This document shows positions 1 to 8,027 of a stretch of 64,000 bases of DNA, in pieces (within the stretch, counting starts at the first letter, position 1; every line of letters begins with the position of its first letter). The position numbers and the translations under genes are program-made. This DNA comes from Dehalococcoidia bacterium. GTDB taxonomy: Bacteria > Chloroflexota > Dehalococcoidia > Lucifugimonadales > UBA3495. The DNA is taken from the NCBI GenBank assembly GCA_022827095.1, contig JAJDTP010000019.1, forward strand, positions 1 through 64,000, read 5' to 3'. The notes under the pieces were generated by a model. That model was not told the origin of the DNA, searched no databases, and saw only the letters and a list, made by a program, of their open reading frames with translations.

Positions 1-859
1 CTGCCTCGGCCCAGTCCGCGTGTGACTCCCCATCCAGGTTTTCCGGCGCTGGCCAGGGCTGCGGCGGCGGTGGTTCTGGGACTGCCGGTTGGCCCTGCCG
101 GACTTGCGGCGCCTCATCCTGCATTGCTGTGGCGCTGGCCCGGCGCGATAAAGGACCCAGGAACAGCCCGATTGGAATCAAGGTCATGCAACCGGCCCCA
201 GCGGCAGTAAAGGCAAGGAAAGCTGTACGCTGGCGCTGGTCGAACTGCTCCGGCGGGTATCCCAGACTGTCCCAGGAAAAATCCCATGACCAGAGGAAAT
301 TGCCAGTGGGCGCTATCTGACTGACATAATGCAGAACCAGCATCCCGGCTATCCATACTGCCAGCAGCAGCAAAAGAGCAATGGCGCCGCTGATAAACCA
401 GTATCGCGCTATTTCGGGATGCAGCCGGACCTCCCCGTCTTTCAAAGCGGCGGCGATAGCCAGGAAGCCAGCCGTCCCAACGCCGATAAAGATGAAATAA
501 GGCTTCGTGCCGTAACTGGTCAGTAACAGGGAAGGAAGCATGGCCAGAGCCACCGGGGGGCCGAACAACAGCGCGTAACGCCTCAAGCCGCCTTGTATCT
601 CGTAGAGCCGGGCGGCGAAGCCGGTGTCAGGCCGTAGTTCGCTAATGGCGCGGTATGAGGCATAGGCCAGCAGGGATAACGCGACGTTGGCGGCAGCAGC
701 CAGAATCAAAGGCCATCCCGCCGCCAACCCCAGTGAGAAGAAGCCGTATTGGTCCATGCCGGTGAAGCCGACGAATATCAGCGGCAGGTTCAGCCCCGCC
801 AGCAACGATACCAGCAGTAGAACGCCTACGGATGGCAAACGAGTCTGAGGCATTAACAT
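1..859 (-). CDS. Integral membrane protein of unknown function, 3' end outside the window
   Basis: An open frame runs without a stop from an ATG at 859 (or the second ATG at 853) to the left edge, giving at least 286 codons. The protein has about six predicted membrane segments, near residues 10-32, 42-69, 95-115, 119-139, 153-180 and 212-236. A proline-rich tail (residues 258-272, PEPPPPQPWPAP) follows and is probably cytoplasmic or a linker. I recognise no family and see no catalytic motif. The GC-rich, hydrophobic, stop-free frame is the evidence that it is real. A weak GGGAAG lies about ten bases before the start. It is transcribed in the same direction as the oxidoreductase at 1026-1982, with a 166-base gap that holds a palindrome. 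Confidence 0.75.
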   Translation of the reverse strand, partial: MLMPQTRLPSVGVLLLVSLLAGLNLPLIFVGFTGMDQYGFFSLGLAAGWPLILAAAANVALSLLAYASYRAISELRPDTGFAARLYEIQGGLRRYALLFGPPVALAMLPSLLLTSYGTKPYFIFIGVGTAGFLAIAAALKDGEVRLHPEIARYWFISGAIALLLLLAVWIAGMLVLHYVSQIAPTGNFLWSWDFSWDSLGYPPEQFDQRQRTAFLAFTAAGAGCMTLIPIGLFLGPLSRRASATAMQDEAPQVRQGQPAVPEPPPPQPWPAPENLDGESHADWAEA

Positions 860-959
860 ATCGTCTGCTTCCCGGTATCACTCCCCGGATCGAGGCCAAG
901 TTCTGGGGCCTGTTCGCACTAACATCGTTCCTGCCTCCGAAAAAATTAACCACAGAGGC

Positions 960-1002
960 CACAGAGGACACAGAGTTTTTCTTTGTCTCTGTGTCCTCTG
1001 TG
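960..1002. repeat. Perfect 16-bp inverted repeat, CACAGAGGACACAGAG type
   Basis: Arms at 960-975 and 987-1002 are exact reverse complements separated by an 11-base T-rich loop. The sequence belongs to the 'accacagaggacacagag' class of dispersed palindromes that I know from many environmental genomes. It lies just past the stop of the minus-strand oxidoreductase. There it could also fold in the transcript and help end transcription, although no clean U-tract follows. Confidence 0.8.
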
Positions 1003-1025
1003 CGCTCCGTGCTGAAAACTCCTGG

Positions 1026-1982
1026 TTAGTCCTGCGGGATGAGGGGAACCACCTCGCGGGAGAACTGCTCCATGTTTTCCTGGAGCGACGCCACGCTGTC
1101 GCCTGCCGGGAAGCCGATGATGAAGTTGGAGACGCCCAGGTCCATGTACTGGCGTAGGTCGGCGGCAATCTGCTCCGGGCGGCCATTCATCCACGGGCGG
1201 GAGCCGTCAGCGGCGTTGTTGAAACGGACGTCGGTGCTGAAGGTCAGGTCAACGGCGTTCTCGTCGCGCCCTGCCTGTACCGTCAGGCGGCGCAAGCGGG
1301 CGATGAGGCCGGACAGTTCCTCCGGCTCCAGTATCGCGGGGGGACGCAGGCCGATGGGCATCCAGCCGTCGCCCAGGGTAGCGGCGCGGCGGATGGCCGG
1401 GTTGGTATGCCCGCCGATCCAAATGGGCGGATGGGGTTTCTGCACCGGCTTGGGCAGGAAGCCGGCGCCACTGATGTCGTAGTGCTCGCCGTGGAACTCG
1501 GGGTTGTCCGAGGTCCAGAGTTCCTTGAAGATCTGGATGTACTCGTCGGTGACCTGGCCGCGCTGGGCGTAGGTGTCGAGACCCATGGCCTGGAACTCCT
1601 CCTCCATCCAGCCGACGCCGGCGCCCAGGATCAGACGGCCGCCGCTGAGCACGTCCAGGGTGGCCAGGATCTTGGCGGTGAGCACCGGGTTGCGGTAGGG
1701 GAGGATGAGCACGTGGGTGCCCAATTTGACGTGGGTGGTGCAGCCGGCCAGGAAGTTCAGGGCGGCCAGGGGTTCGAAGTAGGTGTTTTCCCGCTGGAAA
1801 GGCGCCACGCCGTCGGCGGCGTAGGGGTAGAAGGACGAGACCTCGTGAGGGATGATGATGTGGTCGCTGACCCAGACGTGGTCGAAGGACAGGTCCTCGG
1901 CGCGCTGGGCGAGGCTGCGCAGGTTGTCGGGAGAGGCCATGGCCCCACGGCTGGGGAGGGAGCATCCAAAGGTGACGGGCAT
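1026..1982 (-). CDS. LLM-class F420-dependent oxidoreductase (luciferase-like)
   Basis: This 318-residue protein has the features of the bacterial luciferase-like monooxygenase fold (TIM barrel). They include an N-terminal VTFGCSLP strand, a SFDHVWVSDH segment, a GTHVLILPYRNP strand, GGRLILGAGVGWMEEEF, and a PPIWIGGHT strand near residue 190. The family usually transfers hydride between reduced F420 (or FMN) and an organic substrate. The substrate cannot be read from sequence. The length is normal for the TIGR03619-type subgroup of F420-dependent members. The gene stands alone on the minus strand and is divergent from the PaREP1-like genes. Such genes are abundant in SAR202-type Chloroflexota, which supports the host guess. 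F420 rather than FMN use is inferred from the subgroup. Confidence 0.88.
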   Translation of the reverse strand: MPVTFGCSLPSRGAMASPDNLRSLAQRAEDLSFDHVWVSDHIIIPHEVSSFYPYAADGVAPFQRENTYFEPLAALNFLAGCTTHVKLGTHVLILPYRNPVLTAKILATLDVLSGGRLILGAGVGWMEEEFQAMGLDTYAQRGQVTDEYIQIFKELWTSDNPEFHGEHYDISGAGFLPKPVQKPHPPIWIGGHTNPAIRRAATLGDGWMPIGLRPPAILEPEELSGLIARLRRLTVQAGRDENAVDLTFSTDVRFNNAADGSRPWMNGRPEQIAADLRQYMDLGVSNFIIGFPAGDSVASLQENMEQFSREVVPLIPQD

Positions 1983-2036
1983 GGGGTGCCTCCGTGATGG
2001 CTGTCTGGAGTGTCAGGTAGGGGTGAACGGGGCCGA

Positions 2037-2045
2037 TGCTATACT
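2037..2045 (+). promoter_or_regulatory. Candidate extended -10 element upstream of the PaREP1-like triplet
   Basis: TG-C-TATACT is an extended -10 match about 44 bases before the first PaREP1-like start. No good -35 is visible 17 bases upstream. The assignment rests on the -10 hexamer alone. Confidence 0.35.
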
Positions 2046-2088
2046 ACCGACATACCTGCCGCAAGCAGACATTTATGCGGAACGTATC

Positions 2089-2541
2089 ATGCCACCCCGA
2101 ACACGGCGACAATCTCCCGAACGGCGGGATGCCGCTATAAGGAAACATCTACCCAAGGCGCGGGAGTACTGGTCGAAATGGCCCTCGTACCTGGCTGAAG
2201 GCGATTTGTGCCAGGCCGGAGAAAAGGCATGGGGAGCCGTGGCCCAGTTGACCAAGGCAGTGGCCACGCATCGCGGTTGGCAGCACTCTGACCACGACAG
2301 GCTCAGGGAAGTCATTCGCGAACTGGCAGAGGAGAGGGACGAGCGCAGAGAAGCGATCAGCCGGGGTTTGACGTCTGCGGACGTATTGCACGGGAACTTT
2401 TACGAGGTGTTCCTGGACCGGTACCAGACGGAGCTGGCGCTGAATGACACGACCCTTCTGATCGAGGCGCTTTGGGCCGAACTTCCCGACGAGTACACGG
2501 GAGGCGCTTCTTTTGCCGAATGGTTCGAATCTGAGGAATAA
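2089..2541 (+). CDS. PaREP1/HEPN-like family protein, tandem copy 1 of 3
   Basis: This 150-residue protein begins MPPRTRR, exactly like the next two genes, so I chose the ATG at 2089 over the much longer upstream frame. Shared landmarks are a basic N-terminus, REYW near residue 26, LCQAGEKAWGAVAQLTKA near 40-57, a THRGW segment, VLHGNFYE near 110 and a C-terminal LPDEYTGG. These match the PaREP1 family as I know it: small helical proteins named in archaea and related to HEPN/nucleotidyltransferase C-terminal helices. No biochemical role is established. A canonical HEPN RNase motif (Rx4-6H) is not evident, so RNase activity should not be assumed. Two bases separate it from copy 2, indicating one transcript. 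Confidence 0.8.
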   Translation: MPPRTRRQSPERRDAAIRKHLPKAREYWSKWPSYLAEGDLCQAGEKAWGAVAQLTKAVATHRGWQHSDHDRLREVIRELAEERDERREAISRGLTSADVLHGNFYEVFLDRYQTELALNDTTLLIEALWAELPDEYTGGASFAEWFESEE

Positions 2542-2543
2542 CC

Positions 2544-2996
2544 ATGCCGCCCCGAACCCACCGCGAAACGCCAACCCGCCGGGATGCCCGCATCCACAAA
2601 CATCTGGCCCAGGCCAGGGAATATTGGATCAACGCATCTCTGGAATTGTCCCAACGGGACGTCTGCCAATCCGGCGAAAAGGGTTGGAGCTCCGTCTCCC
2701 AATTGACCAAAGCAGTGGCTACGCTGCGCGGCTGGGACCACTACGACCATGTAGCAGTTCTGGAAGCAATCGCCGCCGTGGCCGGGGAACTGCCCGAGCA
2801 GGCGGAGCACATCTACCGCGGCAAGGGTGCGGCGGAAAGGCTGCACGGCAACTTTTACGAAGTGTATATGACTGCTGACGAAGCCGTGTTCGCATTGGCC
2901 GATGCCCGCCCGCTCCTGGATATCCTCTGGGACCTGCTGCCCGACGAGTACACGGGCGGGGTGGGTTTCGCCGAATGGGTTGAGAGGGAAGGATAA
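2544..2996 (+). CDS. PaREP1/HEPN-like family protein, tandem copy 2 of 3
   Basis: This protein has 150 residues, the same length as its neighbours, and begins MPPRTHRETPTRRDAR. It keeps REYW, VCQSGEKGWSSVSQLTKA, LRGWDHYDH, RLHGNFYEVYM and LPDEYTGGVGF. The middle (IAAVAGELPEQAEHIYRG) differs most from the other copies. The ATG follows the previous stop in the string TAACCATGCCGCC, and the same junction recurs before copy 3. The whole unit of stop, spacer and start was therefore probably copied together. The function is unknown. It may be a helical RNA- or nucleotide-binding protein, by family analogy only. Confidence 0.8.
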   Translation: MPPRTHRETPTRRDARIHKHLAQAREYWINASLELSQRDVCQSGEKGWSSVSQLTKAVATLRGWDHYDHVAVLEAIAAVAGELPEQAEHIYRGKGAAERLHGNFYEVYMTADEAVFALADARPLLDILWDLLPDEYTGGVGFAEWVEREG

Positions 2997-2998
2997 CC

Positions 2999-3451
2999 AT
3001 GCCGCCCCGAGTCCGTCGTGAAACGCCAACCCGCCGGGATGCCCGCATTCGCAAGCACCTCCCGAAGGCTAGGGAATATTGGTCCAAATGGCCTGCGTAT
3101 TTGGCCGAGGACGATCTCTGTCAGGCCGGAGAAAAGGGCTGGGGAGCCGTGTCTCAACTGGCCAAAGCGGTGGCGACCCATCGGGGATGGAACCATTTCG
3201 GCCATGACGAAATCCGCGCCGTCATTCGCCAGATCGCCGACGAATCCGTTAACCCCGAAGCCATCAGGCGGTCTCTGATGTACGCCGAAGTACTGCACGG
3301 TAATTTTTATGAAATCAATCTGGACCGGGTGGACACAGAGTTAGCGCTGACGGACGCGAAGTTCCTGATGACAGTGTTGTGGGACCTTCTGCCGCACGAG
3401 TACACGGAAGGCATGACGTTTGACGATTGGCTAGCCTCCGGTGACAATTGA
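2999..3451 (+). CDS. PaREP1/HEPN-like family protein, tandem copy 3 of 3
   Basis: This is the third 150-residue copy, starting MPPRVRRETPTRRDAR. It is closest to copy 2 at the N-terminus (ETPTRRDARI) but shares SKWPAYLAEDDLCQAGEKGWGAVSQLAKAVATHRGW with copy 1, so the three look like a mosaic or a series of gene conversions. The C-terminus reads LPHEYTEGMTFDDWL. The stop TGA lies only three bases before the start of mnmA, so mnmA is probably read from the same transcript. No function is assigned. Confidence 0.8.
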   Translation: MPPRVRRETPTRRDARIRKHLPKAREYWSKWPAYLAEDDLCQAGEKGWGAVSQLAKAVATHRGWNHFGHDEIRAVIRQIADESVNPEAIRRSLMYAEVLHGNFYEINLDRVDTELALTDAKFLMTVLWDLLPHEYTEGMTFDDWLASGDN

Positions 3452-3454
3452 AGC

Positions 3455-4597
3455 ATGAGCGTCGCTGTCGGACATACCATTTCCAACCGCGTCGTCGTCG
3501 CCATGAGCGGCGGCGTTGACTCCTCGGTGGCAGCGCTGCTGCTGCACCGGCAGGGCTACGATGTCATCGGCGTGACGATGAAGCTGTACGACATCGACCA
3601 GGCGGACCTGCCGGAGTACTACCGGGGTTGCTGCACGCTGGACGACGTGGAGGATGCCCGGGCGGTGTGCCGCATCCTGGGAGTTCCCCACTACGTGTTG
3701 AACGTGCAGCGGGAGTTCCGCGCCTTCGTCATCGACTATTTCCGACGGGAGTATGAGAGCGGACGGACGCCGCACCCGTGCATCGCCTGCAACGACAAGA
3801 TCAAGTTCAGCTTCCTGGCACAACGGGCGAAGATGCTGCAGGCGTCCCACGTCGCCACCGGCCACTACGCCCGCATCGAGGCCGACGAAGCCGGCGGGTG
3901 GGCGCTGCGGCGCGGCGTTGACGCGGACAAGGACCAGTCCTACGTGCTGTTCGGCATGCGGCAGGAGCAGTTGGCGGGAACGCTGATGCCCGTGGGTCAC
4001 TACCCGAAGGCGGAGATACGACGGCTGGCTGAGGAGGCCGGGTTCCCCAACGCAGACAAGCCGGACAGCCAGGATATCTGCTTCATTCCCACCGGCGATT
4101 ACCGTGAGTTCCTGCGCGAGCGCACCGATGAGCGGCCGGGCGACATCGTGGACGCCAACGGCAACGTGCTGGGACAGCACGAGGGCATCCAGTACTTCAC
4201 GGTGGGCCAGCGCCGCGGCCTGGGTCTCTCCGGCGGCCCGCCGCGTTTCGTGATCCGCCTGGAGCCGGATACGCGCCAGGTGGTGGTCGGCTCCGAAACT
4301 GACCTGTACGAGGACACGCTGTACGCCGATCCGGTGTCCTGGGTATCCGGTGTTCCTCTGACCGGGCTGGTTGAGGTGACGGTCAAGATACGGTACAAGT
4401 TCGCGGAGGCTGCGGCGACGGTGACTGCCGTAGATGACGGTGCGCTGGTTCGGTTCCGGGAACCACAACGGGCGATCACCCCGGGACAGGCGGCGGTGTT
4501 CTACCGTGGCGACACGGTGCTGGGTGGTGGTCCTATCGCGGGTGCGCAGGCGGCCGAGCGCGGCACGGTTACTGGCGCTGCGCTGGTCAATGCCTGA
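3455..4597 (+). CDS. mnmA: tRNA-specific 2-thiouridylase MnmA
   Basis: MnmA activates C2 of U34 in tRNA-Lys, -Glu and -Gln with ATP and transfers sulfur to make 2-thiouridine. The 380-residue product has the PP-loop SGGVDSS at residues 18-24, the first catalytic cysteine in PHPCIACND (C109, with C112 beside it) and the second in QDICF near residue 208. It ends in the expected beta-barrel domain (YFTVGQRRGLGL near 245). The length is typical. The gene starts three bases after the PaREP1-like triplet and overlaps rnhB by eight bases, so translational coupling is likely. Another cytoplasmic tRNA-modifying enzyme, MiaB, lies at 52.9 kb. Confidence 0.97.
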   Translation: MSVAVGHTISNRVVVAMSGGVDSSVAALLLHRQGYDVIGVTMKLYDIDQADLPEYYRGCCTLDDVEDARAVCRILGVPHYVLNVQREFRAFVIDYFRREYESGRTPHPCIACNDKIKFSFLAQRAKMLQASHVATGHYARIEADEAGGWALRRGVDADKDQSYVLFGMRQEQLAGTLMPVGHYPKAEIRRLAEEAGFPNADKPDSQDICFIPTGDYREFLRERTDERPGDIVDANGNVLGQHEGIQYFTVGQRRGLGLSGGPPRFVIRLEPDTRQVVVGSETDLYEDTLYADPVSWVSGVPLTGLVEVTVKIRYKFAEAAATVTAVDDGALVRFREPQRAITPGQAAVFYRGDTVLGGGPIAGAQAAERGTVTGAALVNA

Positions 4598-5231
4598 CCT
4601 TTCCCTGGAAGCGGATTTTCGCGCCCAGGGCCATCGCCTGATCGCCGGCGTGGACGAGGCCGGGCGCGGACCGCTGGCCGGGCCGGTGGCGGCAGCCGCC
4701 GTAATCCTGCCTCCGGACCTGACGGGCGATGAGCCGTGGCTGGCGGCGATTGACGACAGCAAGCGACTGTCGGAGCGGCGACGAGAGGAGGCCGCAGCCC
4801 TGATACGGGAGAACTCCCTGGCCTGCGTGGTGGAACTGATCTCACCCGAGATCATCGATCACATCGGCATCGGCCACGCCGTGATCAGGGCGATGCTGGC
4901 GGCGGTGGACCGTCTGCGGCCGGCGCCCCACGCCCTGCTGATGGACTGGGTGCCGATCAAGGAGTGCCCGCTGCCGCATCGGACCGTGGTCAAGGGTGAT
5001 GGGAAGTCGCTGTCGATAGCGGCCGCCAGCATCCTGGCGAAGGTGGCCCGCGATGAGTTGATGGTTCGGGCAGAGGGCTGCTACCCGGGCTACGGGTTTG
5101 CCGGGCACAAGGGGTATGCGACGGCCAAACACTTGCGCTGTCTTGCCGAGTTGGGACCGTCGCCGATACACCGCAGGTCCTTCAGCCCGCTGCGACAGGG
5201 GCGGCTGCTATCAGATGCCGACACCCGATGA
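4590..5231 (+). CDS. rnhB: Ribonuclease HII
   Basis: RNase HII cuts the RNA strand of RNA-DNA hybrids and starts removal of ribonucleotides misincorporated in DNA. The ATG at 4590 sits inside the end of mnmA and gives a 213-residue protein of normal size. The metal-binding acidic residues open the domain in VDEAGRGPLAGPV (D22, E23). The segments DDSKRLSERRRE, the MDW aspartate and VKGDGKSLSIAAASILAKVARD are family hallmarks. The mnmA-rnhB-yraN arrangement, each gene overlapping the next, points to one operon; rnhB and yraN are neighbours in many bacteria. Confidence 0.96.
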   Translation: MPDLSLEADFRAQGHRLIAGVDEAGRGPLAGPVAAAAVILPPDLTGDEPWLAAIDDSKRLSERRREEAAALIRENSLACVVELISPEIIDHIGIGHAVIRAMLAAVDRLRPAPHALLMDWVPIKECPLPHRTVVKGDGKSLSIAAASILAKVARDELMVRAEGCYPGYGFAGHKGYATAKHLRCLAELGPSPIHRRSFSPLRQGRLLSDADTR

Positions 5232-5619
5232 TCCTCTGGAAGAATCCGCGCTTTCCTCGCGGCGGATTGGCGCCATCGGCGAGGAGTTGGCGCGGCATCA
5301 CCTTGAGGCCAAGGGGTACCGCCTCGTTGCGACCAGCTATCGCTGCCGGTGGGGCGAGATTGACCTGGTCGCCCGCGATGGTCTGGAATGGGTTTTTGTC
5401 GAGGTTCGCACGCGCTGGAGCGGCGCCTACGGCTCGCCTGAAGAGTCGCTGACGCCGGCCAAGGCCCGGCATCTTATCCTGGCTGCCCAGGACTTTCTGT
5501 CGCGTCATGAGGAAGCCGATGCGGATCCGGAATGGCGCATCGACCTGGTGGCCATTCGATTGGGCGCGGGTCGAAGGGTGATCAGCATCCAACACCTGAC
5601 AAGCGTGGTTTCGGAATAG
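5215..5619 (+). CDS. UPF0102/YraN family endonuclease-like protein
   Basis: The product has 134 residues from the ATG at 5215, overlapping the end of rnhB by 17 bases. The upstream extension seen in the same frame lies within rnhB and is not part of the protein. The fold is PD-(D/E)XK-like: GAIGEELARHHLEAKGY comes first, then GEIDLVARDGLEWVFVEVRTR carrying the metal-binding D and ExR/K positions. The C-terminus (RRVISIQHLTSVV) is shorter than in some relatives. YraN proteins resemble Holliday-junction resolvases, but their cellular role remains poorly defined. Position after rnhB is the usual one. Confidence 0.92.
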   Translation: MPTPDDPLEESALSSRRIGAIGEELARHHLEAKGYRLVATSYRCRWGEIDLVARDGLEWVFVEVRTRWSGAYGSPEESLTPAKARHLILAAQDFLSRHEEADADPEWRIDLVAIRLGAGRRVISIQHLTSVVSE

Positions 5620-5630
5620 CGGCCAACCAG

Positions 5631-5639
5631 TGCTACAAT
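5631..5639 (+). promoter_or_regulatory. Candidate extended -10 upstream of the Uma2 gene
   Basis: TG-C-TACAAT lies 45 bases before the Uma2 start and just after the yraN stop. This suggests an independent promoter. No convincing -35 is seen at the right distance. Confidence 0.35.
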
Positions 5640-5684
5640 CTTGCCAGTCTCCACCGTGTGATTTGTCGCGCCGAGAGGCCCATC

Positions 5685-6410
5685 ATGGCAACCAAACCCA
5701 CTGCACAGATCGGTTCCGAAAGTCAGCCCTCGCGCCTGACCTGGCTGCCCGACCCTCCAGTTTCGCCGGACATGCAGGAACAATTCCCTTACATCAGCCG
5801 TGCCTATGTGATCCTTGAGGACCATTTCAGCGCTCGGCCCGACGTGTTCGTCGGCGGCGAGGGCTACCTCTGCTACTCTCCAAGCGATATTCCCAATGCC
5901 CCCAAACCTGACTGTATGGTGGCCCTGGACCTGGAGGTTCCCCCGGAGGAAGTCACAGAAAGCAACGGCTACGCCATCAGCGAAATCGGCAAGCCGCCCG
6001 ACTTCGTGCTGGAGGTTGCGTCCAAGAGCACCGGAAGACGGGACTACATCGACAAGCGGGAAATCTACGCCGGCTATGGCGTGGCGGAATACTGGCGGTT
6101 CGACCATACCGGCGGGCGTTACCACGACACGGCGCTGGCCGGTGACCGGCTGGTTGGCGACGCGTACGAGCCGATTCCGGTTACCTCTGGAGCGGATGGC
6201 GTGATCCGCGGATACAGCACCGCGCTCGACCTTGAGTTGCATTGGTATGAGGAGACGCTCAGGTTTTGGGATCCGAACACTGGCGAATATCTGCCGGAGT
6301 TGACCGAAGTCAAGGCGCAGCGAGACGCGGCGATTGTCCAGCGGGACGCCGCCTTGGCGCGCATACAGGAACTGGAGGCGCAATTGGGCCGCCTCCAACC
6401 TGAAGATTAG
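5685..6410 (+). CDS. Uma2 family (DUF820) putative endonuclease with C-terminal coiled coil
   Basis: The ATG at 5685 gives 241 residues. The Uma2 core shows KPDCMVALDLEVP (metal-binding aspartate), PPDFVLEVASKSTGRRD (E-x-x-S/K position) and a KREIYAGYGVAEYW helix, the family's PD-(D/E)XK-type site. A heptad-rich C-terminal segment (residues about 205-235, RDAAIVQRDAALARIQELEAQL) predicts a coiled coil, which is common in these proteins. Uma2 proteins are very numerous in Chloroflexi and Cyanobacteria. Their substrate is unknown and nuclease activity is inferred from the fold. A second member lies at 55.5 kb. Confidence 0.87.
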   Translation: MATKPTAQIGSESQPSRLTWLPDPPVSPDMQEQFPYISRAYVILEDHFSARPDVFVGGEGYLCYSPSDIPNAPKPDCMVALDLEVPPEEVTESNGYAISEIGKPPDFVLEVASKSTGRRDYIDKREIYAGYGVAEYWRFDHTGGRYHDTALAGDRLVGDAYEPIPVTSGADGVIRGYSTALDLELHWYEETLRFWDPNTGEYLPELTEVKAQRDAAIVQRDAALARIQELEAQLGRLQPED

Positions 6411-6513
6411 CCGGCCCAATGCGGCGGTTGACTGTACCATCGGCTGCTAATAGACTATTTTTCGCCTCGTTGCGCGCCGCTTAAACGCAGCGACGGTTAC
6501 TGGCGTCAATGCC

Positions 6514-7044
6514 ATGCCTATCGACCTCGCCGAACATATCCGGAACGTCCCCGACTTCCCCATACACGGGGTGCAGTTCAAGGACATCACGTCGCTGCTG
6601 CTGGACCCGGGTGTCTTCGAGGAAACCGTCGACCGCATGGTGGAGTCGGCGCAACGGGCGAACCCTGACTGTCTTGCCGCCGTGGATTCCCGCGGCTTTA
6701 TCTTTGCCGCGCCGATGGCGACTCGGATGGGTCTACCGCTGATCCTGCTGCGCAAGGCCGGCAAGCTTCCGGGGGCGACCCTGTCCTACGAGTACAGCCT
6801 GGAATATGGTCAGGCCGCGTTGGAAGTCCACGCTGAGGATGTGCAGGCGGGGGCCCGCGTCCTGATCATCGATGACCTGGTCGCCACAGGCGGCAGCCTG
6901 CAGGCGGCGGCGAAGCTGATCGAAAAAGCCGGCGGCTCCACCGCCGGCATCGGCGTTGTAATTGAACTGATTGGTCTGGGAGGCCGGGAAGCATTGGCCG
7001 ACTATGACCTCTTCTCATTGGTCACATTTGAAGTTGACGAATAG
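6514..7044 (+). CDS. apt: Adenine phosphoribosyltransferase
   Basis: Apt salvages adenine by joining it to PRPP to form AMP. The 176-residue product has the adenine-binding N-terminus (VPDFPIHGVQFKDIT), the DSRGFIF loop, the LRKAGKLPG flexible loop and the PRPP motif VLIIDDLVATGGS near residues 118-130. All are diagnostic and the length is normal. Adenine released by methylthioadenosine phosphorylase (14.6 kb) would be its natural substrate, so it fits the methionine-salvage genes nearby even though it is not in the same operon. Confidence 0.97.
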   Translation: MPIDLAEHIRNVPDFPIHGVQFKDITSLLLDPGVFEETVDRMVESAQRANPDCLAAVDSRGFIFAAPMATRMGLPLILLRKAGKLPGATLSYEYSLEYGQAALEVHAEDVQAGARVLIIDDLVATGGSLQAAAKLIEKAGGSTAGIGVVIELIGLGGREALADYDLFSLVTFEVDE

Positions 7045-7086
7045 GCCGCAAGCGCCATTTGCAGCGTACTCAGGAGGAATTTCCCA

Positions 7087-7959
7087 ATGGCAGAACAAGC
7101 AACCATCGGCAACGTAAAAGTTACCGCCGTAATCGACATGGTCCCGCCGCCACGTGAGCCGTCGGCGATGTTCCCCGATGTCCCCGATTCCGCCTGGGCG
7201 GACTACCAGGACACCCTGGAGAACGGACAGCTCCAGCTTTATTACGGCGTGTTCCTTCTCAACACCTCCGAGCATGTCATTCTGGTGGACACCGGCATGG
7301 GCCCCGGCCCGCACCCCGACCGGGGCAACGTCACCGGCAACCTGTACGAGGAGCTCCGGCCGCACCTGGAATCCAACGTGGGCGTGAACAACACCAACGT
7401 CGGCCCCAGCGACTCGGTGAACTACATCATCCACACGCACCTGCACGGCGACCACGTGGGCTGGAACCTGCGGTACTCCGGCGGCATGCCGGCGCCCAAC
7501 TTCCGCCGCGCCCGCTACGTCATGTCGCGGCCGGACTACGACTACTTCACGTCGGAGCAGGGCCGGCAGATGTATCCGTACATCGACCGCCAGGTGATGC
7601 CGCTGCGCCGCTTGCGCCTCCAGCAGATCCTGGAAGAGCCTGAGCACACCATCAGCGACGAGATCTCCATCGCGCCCGCGCCGGGCCACACCCCGGGCCA
7701 CCAGGTGGTGCTGATCAACTCCAACGGCCAGCGCGGCGTGGTCATGGGTGACGTGCTGCACACCATCGCCCAGGTATCCGAGCCGACCTGGTGCGCCGGC
7801 GTGGACACCGACAAGGAGCAGTCCGCCGCCTCCCGCGCTCGCCTGCTGGACGCTGCCGAAGAAGGCGACTGGACCATCTGCGCTGGGCACTTCCCGCCGG
7901 GCAAGCAGATCGGCAAGATCGCCCGCGTGGACGGCAAACGAGTCTGGCAACCGCTTTAG
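7087..7959 (+). CDS. MBL-fold metallo-hydrolase
   Basis: This 290-residue protein has the complete metallo-beta-lactamase motif in HTHLHGDHVGW (H118, H120, D122, H123). Further ligands are expected in PAPGHTPGHQ near residue 205, MGDVLH and AGHFPPG. The fold binds two metal ions and hydrolyses esters, lactones or similar bonds. The arrangement resembles lactonase-like and related environmental MBL enzymes, but the substrate cannot be read. A good ribosome-binding site (CAGGAGGAA) lies eight bases before the ATG. No signal peptide is present, so it is probably cytoplasmic. Confidence 0.9.
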   Translation: MAEQATIGNVKVTAVIDMVPPPREPSAMFPDVPDSAWADYQDTLENGQLQLYYGVFLLNTSEHVILVDTGMGPGPHPDRGNVTGNLYEELRPHLESNVGVNNTNVGPSDSVNYIIHTHLHGDHVGWNLRYSGGMPAPNFRRARYVMSRPDYDYFTSEQGRQMYPYIDRQVMPLRRLRLQQILEEPEHTISDEISIAPAPGHTPGHQVVLINSNGQRGVVMGDVLHTIAQVSEPTWCAGVDTDKEQSAASRARLLDAAEEGDWTICAGHFPPGKQIGKIARVDGKRVWQPL

Positions 7960-7979
7960 AACCGCAATTGCAACACGGC

Positions 7980-8003
7980 AGGGGCGAATAATCATTCGCC
8001 CCC
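7980..8003. repeat. Palindrome of the GGGGCGAAT...ATTCGCCCC family
   Basis: The arms GGGGCGAAT and ATTCGCCCC surround four bases, directly after the MBL gene. Related palindromes lie at 17497-17520 and 45181-45208. It may act as a transcript-end hairpin but belongs to a dispersed family. Confidence 0.75.
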
Positions 8004-8027
8004 ACTTCATGGCACGGAGTAACCAGA

